This document shows positions 18,787-28,809 of a DNA stretch of 64,000 bases, in pieces. The position numbers and the translations under genes are program-made. Origin of the DNA: an uncultured Lachnospiraceae bacterium (lineage in GTDB: Bacteria > Bacillota > Clostridia > Lachnospirales > Lachnospiraceae); assembly GCA_947565425.1 (NCBI GenBank), contig CANOFW010000001.1, positions 186,001 to 250,000 of the forward strand. Direction: 5' to 3'. The stretch's first letter is position 1, and each line of letters opens with the position of its first letter. The notes beneath the pieces were generated by a model, which was not told where the DNA came from, searched no databases, and was given only the letters and a program-made list of their open reading frames with translations.

Positions 18787-18904
18787 CAGTCCAGCCACGC
18801 CATTTTTCAAAATGGCGATCTTTTCTCCTGCATTATATGCTCATTCATACACATCCGCAAAGCGTTTTGCATGGTTGTCCATAATACAAGTGATGGCTGA
18901 ACTG

Positions 18905-19528
18905 CTACTTATAGTCGTCTTCATTTTTTAAATCAAACACTTCTAGCACCTGAGCTCCGAAAATATCATGCAAATACGCATAGATGCCACGATTCTGCTC
19001 CTCAATTGCTTCACGGCGGTAAATTTTCGTCTTTAACTCCGTGCGCATCTGGGCAATCTTTACGATTAATTGCTCGCGCTCCGCCTCATTGCTGTTCATA
19101 ATCCGATAACAATATTCCATGGTTTGCATCATCAGTAACAAGTTATCTTCCTGCATTTCCTCCTGCAATTTCCGAAGCTGTGCTTCTGAATCTTCCATCT
19201 TATCATTAATTTCCGTGATAAGGCGGCGGTCCTCCTGCAATTTCTTTGTCTCCTGTCCATGCTCGCCGATCTCATCCATATTGACAACAATATTTTTCAT
19301 CAGCTTCGTCTTGAGAACCTTGAGCTCCTTTTGCTCCTGATTATATCTTCCCTGCGCCGCAAGCTGCTTATTGAGCTTCTGCTCTAGCTTTTCGATTTCC
19401 TTAGGCTTAACGCCATCCAAAAACAATTGGTGCCATTTCTGGTCTAAAATGAGCAACGGTATTCTCTTCCCATGTAGCATCTGCCCAAAACCAGGCATTA
19501 CATTTTTCTTCTTTCCCATTATGATCAC
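18905..19528 (-). CDS. Conserved coiled-coil protein of unknown function
   Basis: The 207-residue product has a long predicted coiled coil from ~40 to 170 (heptads rich in Leu, Lys and Glu, for example LKTKLMKNI and LQEEMQEDNLLLMMQ). The N-terminal block GKRIPLLILDQKWHQLF comes before it, and an acidic tail follows. There is no signal or membrane segment. The GTG at 19528 overlaps the rex stop by 4 bases (GTGA), which implies coupling; ATG 19519 is an alternative start. I do not know a function. Its place after rex suggests a shared transcript rather than a shared role. Confidence 0.75.
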   Translation of the reverse strand: MIIMGKKKNVMPGFGQMLHGKRIPLLILDQKWHQLFLDGVKPKEIEKLEQKLNKQLAAQGRYNQEQKELKVLKTKLMKNIVVNMDEIGEHGQETKKLQEDRRLITEINDKMEDSEAQLRKLQEEMQEDNLLLMMQTMEYCYRIMNSNEAEREQLIVKIAQMRTELKTKIYRREAIEEQNRGIYAYLHDIFGAQVLEVFDLKNEDDYK

Positions 19529-20169
19529 TTCTTATCCGTTAGTTTTTTCTGATTCGCAATATTATATGACAACTGCATCAAACTCTCTGAAAGATGCACA
19601 TTCTCCACAACAACATGTTCCGGCAGTTCCAAATCCAAGTGCGCAAAATTCCAAATTGCATGAATGCCTAAATCAACCAAAATATTCGCAATTCTCTTGG
19701 CATGCTCTTTGGGCATGGTAAGCGCTGCAATATCTACCCGCTGCTCTTTTACGAACGATTCCAGCTCATTCATCATGCGCACTTTGATTCCTCTTACAGA
19801 ACTCTTCTTCAAATTAGGATTCACATCAAAAAGCCCAATAATTACAAATCCGCGTTTCTCAAAATTCACATAATTGGCAAGCGCCTGCCCTAAATTGCCT
19901 GCGCCAACTACAATCATATTATGACGCTGATTAATTCCTAAAATATTCCCAATCTCATCATAGAGATATTTCACATTATAGCCATAGCCCTGCTGTCCGA
20001 AGCCTCCAAAATTATTCAAATCCTGCCGGATCTGTGAGGCAGTGACACGCATCCTCGCACTCAGATCGTTCGAGGAAATCCGCTCCACACCATCATCTAA
20101 AAGCTCCCCCAGATATCTGTAATATCTTGGCATTCTGCGAATGACTGCCTGAGATATTTCCTTTTCCAT
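19525..20169 (-). CDS. rex: Redox-sensing transcriptional repressor Rex
   Basis: The 214-residue product has an N-terminal winged helix (ISQAVIRRMPRYYRYL, then SNDLSARMRVTASQIRQDL) and a Rossmann domain with VVGAGNLGQALANY. It senses the NADH/NAD+ ratio and represses fermentation and respiration genes when NADH is low. The frame opens at 20253, but AGGAGGAGAAGC before ATG 20169 fixes the start. It has its own consensus promoter inside the gap behind ydiF. The order ydiF-rex is also found in B. subtilis (ydiF/ydiH). Confidence 0.95.
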   Translation of the reverse strand: MEKEISQAVIRRMPRYYRYLGELLDDGVERISSNDLSARMRVTASQIRQDLNNFGGFGQQGYGYNVKYLYDEIGNILGINQRHNMIVVGAGNLGQALANYVNFEKRGFVIIGLFDVNPNLKKSSVRGIKVRMMNELESFVKEQRVDIAALTMPKEHAKRIANILVDLGIHAIWNFAHLDLELPEHVVVENVHLSESLMQLSYNIANQKKLTDKK

Positions 20170-20211
20170 TGCTTCTCCTCCTACTATGGACTTCATGTAC
20201 ACACAGTTTTT

Positions 20212-20240
20212 ATTATAATGAATCCGGCAATGGATGTCAA
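20212..20240 (-). promoter_or_regulatory. Consensus sigma-A promoter of rex
   Basis: A perfect TTGACA (20240-20235) and a perfect TATAAT (20217-20212) with a 17-bp spacer lie 43 bases before the rex start. Rex can thus be made apart from the gntR-icd-ydiF transcript. Confidence 0.85.
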
Positions 20241-20253
20241 TTATTGCTGCCAT

Positions 20254-22164
20254 TTACTCCAGCAACGCTTCCCATTTTTCATAGAGTAATTCTAGTTCCC
20301 GCTGCTTCTTCTCATACTCTTGATGAAGCTCCTGCAATTTTGCAGAATTCGTTGCAATTTCGCTGTCTGCAAAGGCTTCTTCCAGTTCAACAATTCGCTG
20401 CTCGACCTGCTCAATCTCATTCTCTGTTCTTTTACGATCATTTTCCAGCTTTCGCAGCCGTGCTTTTTCTTCCTTACTCTTTTTCCAATCTGTCTTGCCC
20501 GTTGAATCCGCCTGCACCTGCGTGTCTGCCTGCTGTCCCGGTACAAATACCTTTGTGAGCTCTTTGCATTTTTCAAGGTAATAATCATAATTACCTATGT
20601 AATTTACAAGCGTCTGTCCGGTAAGACTCAGAATCCGGGTCGCCGTCTTGTTGATAAAATAGCGGTCATGAGAGACAAAGAATACCGTCCCTGTGTAACG
20701 ATTCAACGCCTGTTCTAAAATTTCTTTAGAAGTAATATCCAAATGATTGGTCGGCTCGTCGAGAATCAGAAAATTTGCCTCCGAAAGCATCAATTTGGCA
20801 AGTGAAACGCGCCCGCGCTCACCACCGCTTAAATCCGAAATGCGCTTAAACACCTCGTCCCCGGTAAATAAAAACGCCGCTAAGACATTGCGAATTTCCG
20901 TATTCGTAAGGTTCGGGTACGCGTCTGAAATTTCCTCCACCAATGTCTTTTCCATGTGAAGCACCTGGTGTTCCTGGTCGTAATAACCAATATGCACATT
21001 CGCTCCCACCGTCATTGTCCCGCCGTCCGCTTCTACCATCTCATTGATAATTTTTAAGATGGTTGTCTTGCCAGTTCCATTGTCCCCAATCAGAGCTACA
21101 CGCTCGCCGCGTTTGATTTCAAAAGAAAGATCTGTAAATAACGTCTGTCCGGGATATGATTTGCACAAGCCTTCCACACGCAACACGTCATTTCCACTGA
21201 CAATGCGCGGTTCCAAATTCAGATGAATATCTGTATTCTCCTCCACAGGCTTCTCTAGGCGTTCCACCTTATCCAACATTTTCTCACGGCTCTCCGCTCG
21301 CTTGATGGACTTCTCACGGTTAAAAGATTTGAGCTTGGCAATGACTTCTTCCTGATGTTTAATCTCCCGCTGCTGGTTGTAATATTGCTTGAGCTGCGCC
21401 TCCCTGACCTGTGCCTTTTTCACTGCATAGTCACTGTAATTACCGGAAAAAACAGACACTTGATGGCGATCCAGTTCTACTACTTTCTGTACCACTCGGT
21501 CCAGGAAATAACGGTCATGGCAGACAATTACCACTGCTCCTTTGTAATTGAGCAGAAATGTTTCCAGCCAGGTAATAGAGCCAATATCCAGATGGTTGGT
21601 CGGCTCGTCAAGGAGAATCACATCCGGTTTCGTCACCAAAAGCTTGCCCAGGCAGACCCTGGTGCGCTGCCCACCGGACAGCTCTTTCATATGCTTGGTA
21701 AACTCCTCCTCTACAAATCCCAGCCCTTTGAGGACGCCCACAATCTCGCTTTTATAAGAATAACCGCCCTGCCGTTCAAATTCCAAATTCAGACGGTTAT
21801 AGCTGTCCATAAAGTCCTCAAGCTCACCGCCGTCTAAACTGCTCATCTTCTTCTCCATGGAAATGAGCCTATCTTGCATGGAAATAAGTTCTTCCTTTGC
21901 CGAAAGAACTTCCTCATAAATGGTCCTGTTCCCTTCCACATCCGGATTCTGCGGCAGATAACCGATGGTCTTATTCTTCGCTAAAATGACCTCTCCGCTG
22001 TCCGCCTCCAGCTCTCCCATAATAATCCGAAGCAGGGTCGTCTTCCCTGCTCCGTTAATTCCTACAATTGCCGCCTTTTCATACTCCTCAATATGAAAAG
22101 ACGCATGTTGTATGATTTCATCTGTGCCAAAGGCTTTACTGATATTTTGGCAGGCTAAAATCAT
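20254..22164 (-). CDS. ydiF: ABC-F ATPase, YdiF type
   Basis: The 636-residue product has two ABC ATPase domains and no membrane segments. Walker A motifs are GINGAGKTT (~35) and GDNGTGKTT (~360); signatures are LSGGQRTR and LSGGERGR; Walker B is LLDEPTNHLD and LILDEPTNHLD. The interdomain arm and a C-terminal Uup-like coiled coil (~560-636) fit the YdiF/Uup branch of ABC-F proteins, which act on ribosomes. Antibiotic-resistance function is not implied: the arm is of housekeeping length and the neighbour is rex, as in Bacillus. GGAGG precedes ATG 22164. It starts 13 bp after icd. Confidence 0.92.
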   Translation of the reverse strand: MILACQNISKAFGTDEIIQHASFHIEEYEKAAIVGINGAGKTTLLRIIMGELEADSGEVILAKNKTIGYLPQNPDVEGNRTIYEEVLSAKEELISMQDRLISMEKKMSSLDGGELEDFMDSYNRLNLEFERQGGYSYKSEIVGVLKGLGFVEEEFTKHMKELSGGQRTRVCLGKLLVTKPDVILLDEPTNHLDIGSITWLETFLLNYKGAVVIVCHDRYFLDRVVQKVVELDRHQVSVFSGNYSDYAVKKAQVREAQLKQYYNQQREIKHQEEVIAKLKSFNREKSIKRAESREKMLDKVERLEKPVEENTDIHLNLEPRIVSGNDVLRVEGLCKSYPGQTLFTDLSFEIKRGERVALIGDNGTGKTTILKIINEMVEADGGTMTVGANVHIGYYDQEHQVLHMEKTLVEEISDAYPNLTNTEIRNVLAAFLFTGDEVFKRISDLSGGERGRVSLAKLMLSEANFLILDEPTNHLDITSKEILEQALNRYTGTVFFVSHDRYFINKTATRILSLTGQTLVNYIGNYDYYLEKCKELTKVFVPGQQADTQVQADSTGKTDWKKSKEEKARLRKLENDRKRTENEIEQVEQRIVELEEAFADSEIATNSAKLQELHQEYEKKQRELELLYEKWEALLE

Positions 22165-22177
22165 GGTGTCCTCCTAT

Positions 22178-23386
22178 CTATAACAGACCTTCCAGTTCCT
22201 CACGAATTGCCTTAATAAATCCTTCGCTATTCAATACGGTCGGATTCTCTAATGTCGTAATCAATGCAAGGTCTTTGGTCATTTTGCCAGATTCTATCGT
22301 AGACAAACATGCCTGCTCAAGCTTGTCGGCAAACGCTGACAATTCCGGCAACTTGTCCAACTCCCCGCGCTTTCTGAGCGCACCCGTCCAGGCAAAAATA
22401 GTCGCCACAGAGTTGGTGGAGGTCTCCTCGCCTTTCAGATGCTTGTAATAATGACGCTGTACCGTGCCATGCGCGGCCTCATACTCATAATATCCCTCAG
22501 GCGACACCAGAACAGAAGTCATCATGGCAAGAGAACCAAACGCAGAGCTTACCATATCGCTCATCACATCACCGTCATAATTCTTGCACGCCCAGATAAA
22601 TCCGCCCTCCGCTTTCATAATTCTTGCTACTGCATCATCAATCAGAGTGTAGAAATATTCAATGCCTGCCGCCTGAAACTTCTCATCATACTCTTTGTCA
22701 TAAATCTCTTGAAAAATATCTTTGAACGTATGGTCGTATTTCTTAGAAATTGTGTCTTTGGTGGCAAACCATAAATCCTGCTTCGTGTCAAGCGCATAAT
22801 TGAAACAGCTCCTGGCAAAACTCTCAATGGAATCATTGAGGTTATGCTGCCCCTGGACGACGCCGGCTCCTGTAAAGTTATGAATCAGTTCCCTCGTCTC
22901 TGTGCCATCCTCTGCCGTATAGACAAGCTCGCATTTGCCGGCTCCTGGAATCTTCATCTCGCTCGCCTTATACACATCACCGTACGCATGACGCGCAATC
23001 GTAATCGGCTTCTTCCAGTTTTTCACACAAGGCTCAATGCCTTTGACCGTAATTGGCGTACGGAATACCGTACCGTCTAAAATGGCGCGGATTGTCCCAT
23101 TAGGGCTCTTCCACATTTCTTTCAAATCATACTCCGTCATGCGCGCTGCATTCGGCGTAATTGTCGCACATTTTACAGCAACGCCATATTTCTTCGTAGC
23201 ATTTGCAGAGTCGAACGTTACCTGGTCGTCCGTCTCATTCCTGTACTCAAGGCCCAAATCGTAATACTCTGTCTTTAAATCAATAAAAGGAATTAACAAC
23301 TCATCCTTAATCATCTTCCAGAGAATACGGGTCATCTCATCTCCGTCCATCTCCACCAAAGGGGTTATCATTTTAATTTTCTCCAT
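22178..23386 (-). CDS. icd: NADP-dependent isocitrate dehydrogenase (eukaryote-like type)
   Basis: The 402-residue product oxidises isocitrate to 2-oxoglutarate with NADP+. [29 protein letters not shown] and [15 protein letters not shown] are marks of the dimeric type found in eukaryotes and some Firmicutes, distinct from the E. coli Icd type. AGGAGG lies 8 bases before ATG 23386. The start of icd lies inside the end of the GntR gene (14-bp overlap), so translation is probably coupled. In this kind of anaerobe it would feed glutamate synthesis in a partial TCA branch. Confidence 0.95.
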   Translation of the reverse strand: MEKIKMITPLVEMDGDEMTRILWKMIKDELLIPFIDLKTEYYDLGLEYRNETDDQVTFDSANATKKYGVAVKCATITPNAARMTEYDLKEMWKSPNGTIRAILDGTVFRTPITVKGIEPCVKNWKKPITIARHAYGDVYKASEMKIPGAGKCELVYTAEDGTETRELIHNFTGAGVVQGQHNLNDSIESFARSCFNYALDTKQDLWFATKDTISKKYDHTFKDIFQEIYDKEYDEKFQAAGIEYFYTLIDDAVARIMKAEGGFIWACKNYDGDVMSDMVSSAFGSLAMMTSVLVSPEGYYEYEAAHGTVQRHYYKHLKGEETSTNSVATIFAWTGALRKRGELDKLPELSAFADKLEQACLSTIESGKMTKDLALITTLENPTVLNSEGFIKAIREELEGLL

Positions 23387-24053
23387 CTTTTTGTCCTCCT
23401 GTTATGTTTTCCCACCCATAGGAATCTATCAATGTAACTACATTGGCTATATGCCGGCTGACTGCCAGCTTTGCCTTTTCCCCATCGTGCTCCTTGATTG
23501 CTTCTAAAATCTGTCGGTGTTCTCCGATAACCTCCTCAATTTTACCTGGAATGGTAAAAAGAAACCTGCGCACCTGTTCCAAATAGAGATAGTAATTCTG
23601 CAAAATGCGCCCCAGCATTCTGTTGCTGCCCGCCTCATACAAAATCTCATGGAACTTGCCACCCAGTTCCATCACCTGCTTTTGATGATTTTTTTTCAAG
23701 TGGTATTCCGCCAGATATAAGATTTCCTCCAACGCCTCTATCTGCTCCGGGCTCACTTTCTCCGCCACCTGGCTGACATATAATCCTTCCAATACAGCGC
23801 GTATTTCATAGATATCTTTCATATCCTGCGCAGTGATACCAACTACATATGTGCCCTTATTAGGGATAATCGCAACCAGCCCTTCACGCTCCAATTGACG
23901 CAGCGCCTCACGGACAGGCGTTCTGCTGACTCCCATCTTTTCCGCAATCAACAGTTCTTTTAATTCCTCATCCCTGCCATACACTCCCGTAATAATATCC
24001 TGCCGGATTTTTTGAAATATCTTCTGTCCTAATAAAAAATTTACCTCACTCAA
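23373..24053 (-). CDS. GntR/FadR-type regulator in front of icd
   Basis: The 226-residue product has an N-terminal GntR winged helix ([20 protein letters not shown]) and a C-terminal helical FCD ligand domain starting at [13 protein letters not shown], with the metal-type histidines spread through ~100-210. FCD proteins bind organic acids; a tricarboxylate is a reasonable guess given icd. The only usable start is TTG 24053, with a weak GGGGG upstream. The operator-like palindrome over its promoter (24150-24159) suggests autoregulation of the gntR-icd unit. Confidence 0.85.
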   Translation of the reverse strand: MSEVNFLLGQKIFQKIRQDIITGVYGRDEELKELLIAEKMGVSRTPVREALRQLEREGLVAIIPNKGTYVVGITAQDMKDIYEIRAVLEGLYVSQVAEKVSPEQIEALEEILYLAEYHLKKNHQKQVMELGGKFHEILYEAGSNRMLGRILQNYYLYLEQVRRFLFTIPGKIEEVIGEHRQILEAIKEHDGEKAKLAVSRHIANVVTLIDSYGWENITGGQKDGEN

Positions 24054-24148
24054 GGAAATTCTGCCCCCTGCCCTGAATATTAGTTAGCGGTTCATTATTG
24101 CCAACTGCGCCGAGCACGGCCGCTTCGCGGCATCTACATCACCAAATA

Positions 24149-24178
24149 ATTGTATACAACTGTGCTTTTCCTTGTCAA
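24149..24178 (-). promoter_or_regulatory. gntR-icd promoter with GntR operator palindrome
   Basis: TTGACA is at 24178-24173. The -10 is TATACA (24156-24151, spacing 16) or TACAAT (24154-24149, spacing 18). The perfect palindrome TTGTATACAA (24150-24159) covers the -10 and has the TNGTNNACNA-like form bound by FadR-subfamily regulators. The ~95-base leader holds a GCCGCGAAGCGGC hairpin. Confidence 0.7.
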
Positions 24179-26709
24179 GGGTAAATTTTCAGATACCATC
24201 CCCGAATACCGCCCTGACTGCGTAGCTGTTGTTGCAGACTTTCGTATGCCGCCAACGTTTCTTCGTATTCCTCCTCCGTAACGCCATGTTCTGAGAATGC
24301 CGCCTTCTGGAAAATTGCAAACAGTTGCCCCCAGTCTGAACGCGGCTGCTGCTGCTTTAGAAAAGCACAATAGCCCCTGTCGTCCATATGCAGCGGACGT
24401 TTTGCGCCCAGCAACTTTAAAATTTTACCCATCTCTCTGCCAATCTCCCGGACTGCCTGCGTGCGCTCTTTCTGGGAAATTCTTCTCTGTCTGTCTTTTA
24501 ACACCCATCTTTTGCGCTGCCACAAGATCAGCCAGATAAGCGCCAACGCTACGAACACAGACAAAATCACCAACAACAAGCGTATAAACTCAACATCCAG
24601 CAATGATGTTTCCCGCAAACTCTGCCCGGACTGCGCCTGCTTCTTCTTTTGTTCCTCCTGCTCCTGCTTTTGCCGTTCCAGCTCCTGTCTCAGCCGTTCT
24701 TCTTCCTGCTTCTTCTTTTGTTCCTCCTGCTCTTTTTGTAATGTATCCTGTCTGCGTGTCTGTTCCTGTACATCTTGCTTCTGTACAGCGGCAGAAAGAG
24801 GTTCTTCCTTCTCCATCCCGTCCAACATCTCTATATAAGCCGGCGGCGTTGCCTCAAATGGTATAAATCCGACATTATAATGAAAAACTTCTGCCCATGC
24901 ATGCGCCCGCTCGTCCGTAACGGAAGCCGTCCATGTGCCATCCTCATTTCGCTTAAAATCGGAGGGCAACACCAGATAACCATTGGCAAATCTTGCCGGA
25001 ACATCATACAAGCGAAATAGCAGGGTTGCCGCCGTAGCAAAATGCGTGCAATACCCTTTGTGCTGGTCAAACAGGAAATACTCGACACTGTCCTCCCCTT
25101 GGGGAACTTCCTGTAAATCAAAGCTGTACCAATTATCCTGCCAAAGCATCTGCCGGATATTCTCTATATCATACTGCCACTCATCCATAGAAAGCACCTG
25201 CATGCCGTCTTCGCCTAGAATTTCCTCCATCTCACTGATATCCCACGCTGTTTTTCCTGTTGCATTCAGCTTTCGTTGAATTTCATCCCTTCGCTCCTCG
25301 TACGTTTTCTGCTTTGCCCGGCTCTCTTTGGCGTAAGCGCGCAGCTTCTCCAAACCTTCCTCCGGCAGTCTGGTATACGCATCCTTCACATAAGTATTGC
25401 TGTAATTTAAAAAAAATTCTTCTTTCTCTGACATGTCCGGGTCCGTGACATAATACATAAATTGCGTCTCATATTCCGAGAGTCCTAGAAAGCTCTCCCA
25501 TTTAAACTGCTTTTCTTTTGTAGGCGGATAGATAACGTCCGCCCTGATCTGCTCCTGATCCGAAATTTTTGTAAAATACGGCATCAGCTTATACCCCTTC
25601 TGCGCTTGTGAAAGTTTTATGGACACATGCTTATCCTTAACTGTATTATAAGCAACCTCACGCCCAAATAATATATATTCATAGGGATAAGACTGGATCA
25701 GTTTGGCGCACGTCTGCTCATCACTGCCCTGCGCCTGCGCCCAATCGGAAAATTCTTGCCTGGATATCCGCTTCCAAGTCCCGTTTTCATACTCCCCCCC
25801 GACAAACCCACGAATATACAAGGGGCTGGATATCGGATAATCCACCGTTATTTGAAACACTTCTCTGCCATCAAATTGCGGTTCTTCGTTTTTCAACTTA
25901 TAAGTCTTCAATTCCCGCTGCGAAAATAAGTCGATATGAGAAATCTTCTCCACCAAGGCCAGCATTTCGTCCTCAAAATTCAACTGCCATGCCTGCCAAT
26001 CCTCATGCAGCAGGTCCACCTGCCCCCAAATCCTCCCATTGCCCGCCAAAAGCACGGAAATCCCAAAGCTTATCACCACAGCGCCGCCCAACATAAGGCT
26101 ACCGCGCTCCTGTAAATCTAAGACCCCTAACAACAATCCCAAAAACGCCAACACAATTCCGGCAAAAGAGGCCGCTCTGCCCAGCATAAGCCCCGCGGTA
26201 ACAAGCAGAACAGGGATTGCCGCCGCAGCCAGGAGACGGTACTTCCCATTCCTTGCGTACACAAACAGCATACATTGTAGAAAGCCCAGCAACACAAAAA
26301 TTAATAAAACGGCAAGCCAGCCATATCGCTCCCCGTCCCTTAGATACCACTGCAAATATTCCGTCCGGTAATAGGCATTTACCAGCTCTAAAACTTTATT
26401 TGACAGCTCTTTCATGCCTAACAGCAAAATACGCTGATTTATGACACAGACAACCGTCAATACGCCTGCAAAAAGAAAGGTCTCGGCAAGCGCCCACTTC
26501 CAGCCAAGCTGCATAATCAGCGATGCAAGCGCAAGAATAGCCACTGCCAAAATACGTATCTGCCAAGGAACCGGTATCTCTAAAACGCTCTCTATAATGA
26601 GAGACAGGCCGCACAAAATAAGAGACAGGCAGAATACTCCCTGTATCTTTCCAGCCCATCCTCTTGTTTTTTTGAGGGTTAAATTTCCCTTAACTCTTGT
26701 TTTTCCCAT
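24175..26709 (-). CDS. Transglutaminase-like membrane protein
   Basis: The 844-residue product has about six to seven membrane segments in residues ~20-225, an extracellular region, and a transglutaminase core with the Cys in KGYCTHFATAATLLFR, the His in RAHAWAEVF and the Asp/Glu region IPFEATP. A Gln/Lys/Glu-rich charged linker follows, then another membrane segment (LLLVILSVFVALALIWLIL) and a cytoplasmic tail resembling DUF4129. With the DUF58 and MoxR genes before it, this is the known MoxR-DUF58-transglutaminase trio of unknown substrate, thought to work on envelope proteins. It starts 10 bp behind DUF58. Confidence 0.85.
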   Translation of the reverse strand: MGKTRVKGNLTLKKTRGWAGKIQGVFCLSLILCGLSLIIESVLEIPVPWQIRILAVAILALASLIMQLGWKWALAETFLFAGVLTVVCVINQRILLLGMKELSNKVLELVNAYYRTEYLQWYLRDGERYGWLAVLLIFVLLGFLQCMLFVYARNGKYRLLAAAAIPVLLVTAGLMLGRAASFAGIVLAFLGLLLGVLDLQERGSLMLGGAVVISFGISVLLAGNGRIWGQVDLLHEDWQAWQLNFEDEMLALVEKISHIDLFSQRELKTYKLKNEEPQFDGREVFQITVDYPISSPLYIRGFVGGEYENGTWKRISRQEFSDWAQAQGSDEQTCAKLIQSYPYEYILFGREVAYNTVKDKHVSIKLSQAQKGYKLMPYFTKISDQEQIRADVIYPPTKEKQFKWESFLGLSEYETQFMYYVTDPDMSEKEEFFLNYSNTYVKDAYTRLPEEGLEKLRAYAKESRAKQKTYEERRDEIQRKLNATGKTAWDISEMEEILGEDGMQVLSMDEWQYDIENIRQMLWQDNWYSFDLQEVPQGEDSVEYFLFDQHKGYCTHFATAATLLFRLYDVPARFANGYLVLPSDFKRNEDGTWTASVTDERAHAWAEVFHYNVGFIPFEATPPAYIEMLDGMEKEEPLSAAVQKQDVQEQTRRQDTLQKEQEEQKKKQEEERLRQELERQKQEQEEQKKKQAQSGQSLRETSLLDVEFIRLLLVILSVFVALALIWLILWQRKRWVLKDRQRRISQKERTQAVREIGREMGKILKLLGAKRPLHMDDRGYCAFLKQQQPRSDWGQLFAIFQKAAFSEHGVTEEEYEETLAAYESLQQQLRSQGGIRGWYLKIYP

Positions 26710-26719
26710 GCTACCTCTA

Positions 26720-27811
26720 CTATAATATTAACTCTAATTCCATCATTTGTTCTTTCACAGTTTCCGTTTTTATCGAGGCCACTGGCTTACCGTTACATGT
26801 CAACTCGAGATTGTGGTTCAACACCAGCCAGGAAGCATACGCCTCCCCTGGAAAAACTTTCTCATACGCTTCTACTGACACGCCCTTTTCCATACGCACA
26901 GGGCAAATCTCACACCAGAAATCCAGTAAATTTTCCACATCGCGCACCGCTTTCCGGCACACCAATTCCTTATATTGACTATCCCGCCAGACCAAATAAT
27001 GAGCGCACTCCTGTGCCAGCAATTCCTGCGAAACACTGTGTACAATTTCCCAATAAGCACGCGACTCTTTCTTGCCCATCGCAGACGGTTGCCCATCCAA
27101 AAAAATAACTACATTACAGCCCACCGGCATGCTCATCTCCGCAACAATCAGATCGTCGTTCTTTGCCGAAAGTTTCCAGTGAATGCGGTTGAGACGATCG
27201 CCCTTTTGGTACTCACGCAGCTTTAAAACCTCCGAAGGGTCATCGCCGCTGACATGCGGGTCATATTGTTCCCCATCCGACAAGAAAAGACGCGTACGCA
27301 TACCGACTTTGATATTAGTCTCATAAACTGCCGGAAAGACCATCACTTGTTTCTCTTCCTGTACCTTCGCACACAGATACAAAAAATTTGTCCATTCATA
27401 ACAGCGGACCGCTTCGCAACGCGCCTTCCACATACCAAACTCCGGCTCCTTCAGCCTTCCTGACAATTCTGTACTGCTCTCCGCCGAGACCTTTTCCTCC
27501 GCTTTCACCCACTGTTTTCTGCCATTTGCCGCATTTTCCATCTGAATTTTCGCCTGTACCCGGGGCAGATAAATTTTACCCAGGTTCTCCACCCTGAGAC
27601 CGATCAGATAATCTCCCGTATTGGCAATTGGATAAGAATAAAACAACAGCTCGCACTTCAACTTTTTCCTGAGATAAGAAAGCACAAACAGAAATAAGAA
27701 CGGTAATAGAATAGCCGCAAAGCATACGACAAGCAACGCTTGGCTCTGATATAATACTGCCAAATAAAAAATTCCCGCTGTCCCCAGCGCATATAGAATA
27801 TTTTTCCACAT
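26720..27811 (-). CDS. DUF58 domain protein
   Basis: The 363-residue product has two N-terminal hydrophobic helices (residues ~5-45), then a beta-rich part and the DUF58 core: YDPHVSGDDPSEVL, LREYQKGDRLNRIHWKLSA and VVIFLDGQ, a vWA-like fold with a partial metal-site pattern. DUF58 proteins are the usual partners of MoxR AAA+ ATPases and are thought to be its targets. It lies 21 bp after MoxR and 10 bp before the transglutaminase gene, on the same strand. Confidence 0.85.
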   Translation of the reverse strand: MWKNILYALGTAGIFYLAVLYQSQALLVVCFAAILLPFLFLFVLSYLRKKLKCELLFYSYPIANTGDYLIGLRVENLGKIYLPRVQAKIQMENAANGRKQWVKAEEKVSAESSTELSGRLKEPEFGMWKARCEAVRCYEWTNFLYLCAKVQEEKQVMVFPAVYETNIKVGMRTRLFLSDGEQYDPHVSGDDPSEVLKLREYQKGDRLNRIHWKLSAKNDDLIVAEMSMPVGCNVVIFLDGQPSAMGKKESRAYWEIVHSVSQELLAQECAHYLVWRDSQYKELVCRKAVRDVENLLDFWCEICPVRMEKGVSVEAYEKVFPGEAYASWLVLNHNLELTCNGKPVASIKTETVKEQMMELELIL

Positions 27812-27832
27812 ATCTTCTTACCCAAATCATCC

Positions 27833-28783
27833 TTATTCACGCAGGCTTTTCGGCGCCGGCACACTCCTAAGCACATCCTCTAACACCTGTTTGACGTCCA
27901 TATGCGCCACCCGCGCTTTTGTGCCAAGGATAATGCGATGCGCACAGACCGCATGAAAAATATCTTCCACGTCCTCTGGAATCACATAAGAACGCTGACG
28001 CAGGAATGATACCGACTTTGCCATCTGTAAAATATTGATGGTTCCCCTGGGACTGAGCCCAAGGTCAATCATGGGGTGATTCCTGGTCTTGTCCGCCAAT
28101 TTGCCTACATACTGATAAATCTCCTCATGCACAAAGGTACTGTCCGCTGCTTTCTGCATGGAAATCAACTCTTCCTGAGAGACAACCGCCTGCACCTCTT
28201 CTTTGCTTTGCATACCTTTTAGAATATGAATTTCTTCTTCCATCTCGGGATAGCCAAGTTTCAGACAGACCATAAAACGGTCCAACTGCGCCTCCGGTAA
28301 CATCCATGTGCCGGCGCTTCCAAAAGGGTTCTGCGTCGCAATTACAATAAAAGGGGAGGGAACTTCATGGGTAACGCCGTCCACGGTAACTTTCTGTTCC
28401 TCCATAACTTCCAAAAGCGCAGACTGCGTCTTCGGCGAAGTCCTGTTAATCTCATCCGCCAAAAGCAAGTTGCACATCACGCTGCCCGGCTGATAGACAA
28501 ATGTTCCACTATCCTTCTGGTACATGGAGAATCCGGTCAGATCAGAGGGCAAAACATCCGGCGTAAACTGCACTCTATTCTGCTTTAGGGACATAGAACT
28601 AGCCAATGCCATAGCAAGTGTCGTCTTGCCAACACCGGGAATGTCATTTAAAAGAATATGTCCCCCCGCCAAGATTGCTGCCACTGCCTTGGCAATGCAA
28701 TCGTCTTTGCCAATCACTGCCTTTTTCACTTCATTGATGATTTCAAACGCCGGGATCTGCCGGGAATTATTTTCTGTATTCAT
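27833..28783 (-). CDS. MoxR-family AAA+ ATPase
   Basis: The 316-residue product has Walker A GVGKTT (~51), Walker B LLLADEINRTSPKTQSALLE, sensor 1 VIATQNPFGSAGTW and the arginine-finger/sensor 2 region LSPRGTINILQMA. MoxR proteins act as chaperones that mature or switch on vWA-containing partners, here very likely the DUF58 product. AGAGG lies before ATG 28783, 26 bp after the V-ATPase D gene; no promoter or terminator is visible between them, so the trio appears to be the tail of the V-ATPase transcript. Confidence 0.93.
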   Translation of the reverse strand: MNTENNSRQIPAFEIINEVKKAVIGKDDCIAKAVAAILAGGHILLNDIPGVGKTTLAMALASSMSLKQNRVQFTPDVLPSDLTGFSMYQKDSGTFVYQPGSVMCNLLLADEINRTSPKTQSALLEVMEEQKVTVDGVTHEVPSPFIVIATQNPFGSAGTWMLPEAQLDRFMVCLKLGYPEMEEEIHILKGMQSKEEVQAVVSQEELISMQKAADSTFVHEEIYQYVGKLADKTRNHPMIDLGLSPRGTINILQMAKSVSFLRQRSYVIPEDVEDIFHAVCAHRIILGTKARVAHMDVKQVLEDVLRSVPAPKSLRE

Positions 28784-28809
28784 TCTTCCGTCTTCCTCTG
28801 TTTTATTTT

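Noticed and set aside
20254-22164. Antibiotic-resistance reading of the ABC-F gene
   Set aside because: The YdiF/Uup-like architecture and the conserved ydiF-rex order point to a housekeeping ABC-F protein.
24600-24800. Gln/Lys/Glu-rich repeat DNA in the transglutaminase gene as a variable repeat
   Set aside because: The repeat is irregular at DNA level and reads as a charged coiled linker; there is no clean period to suggest length variation.
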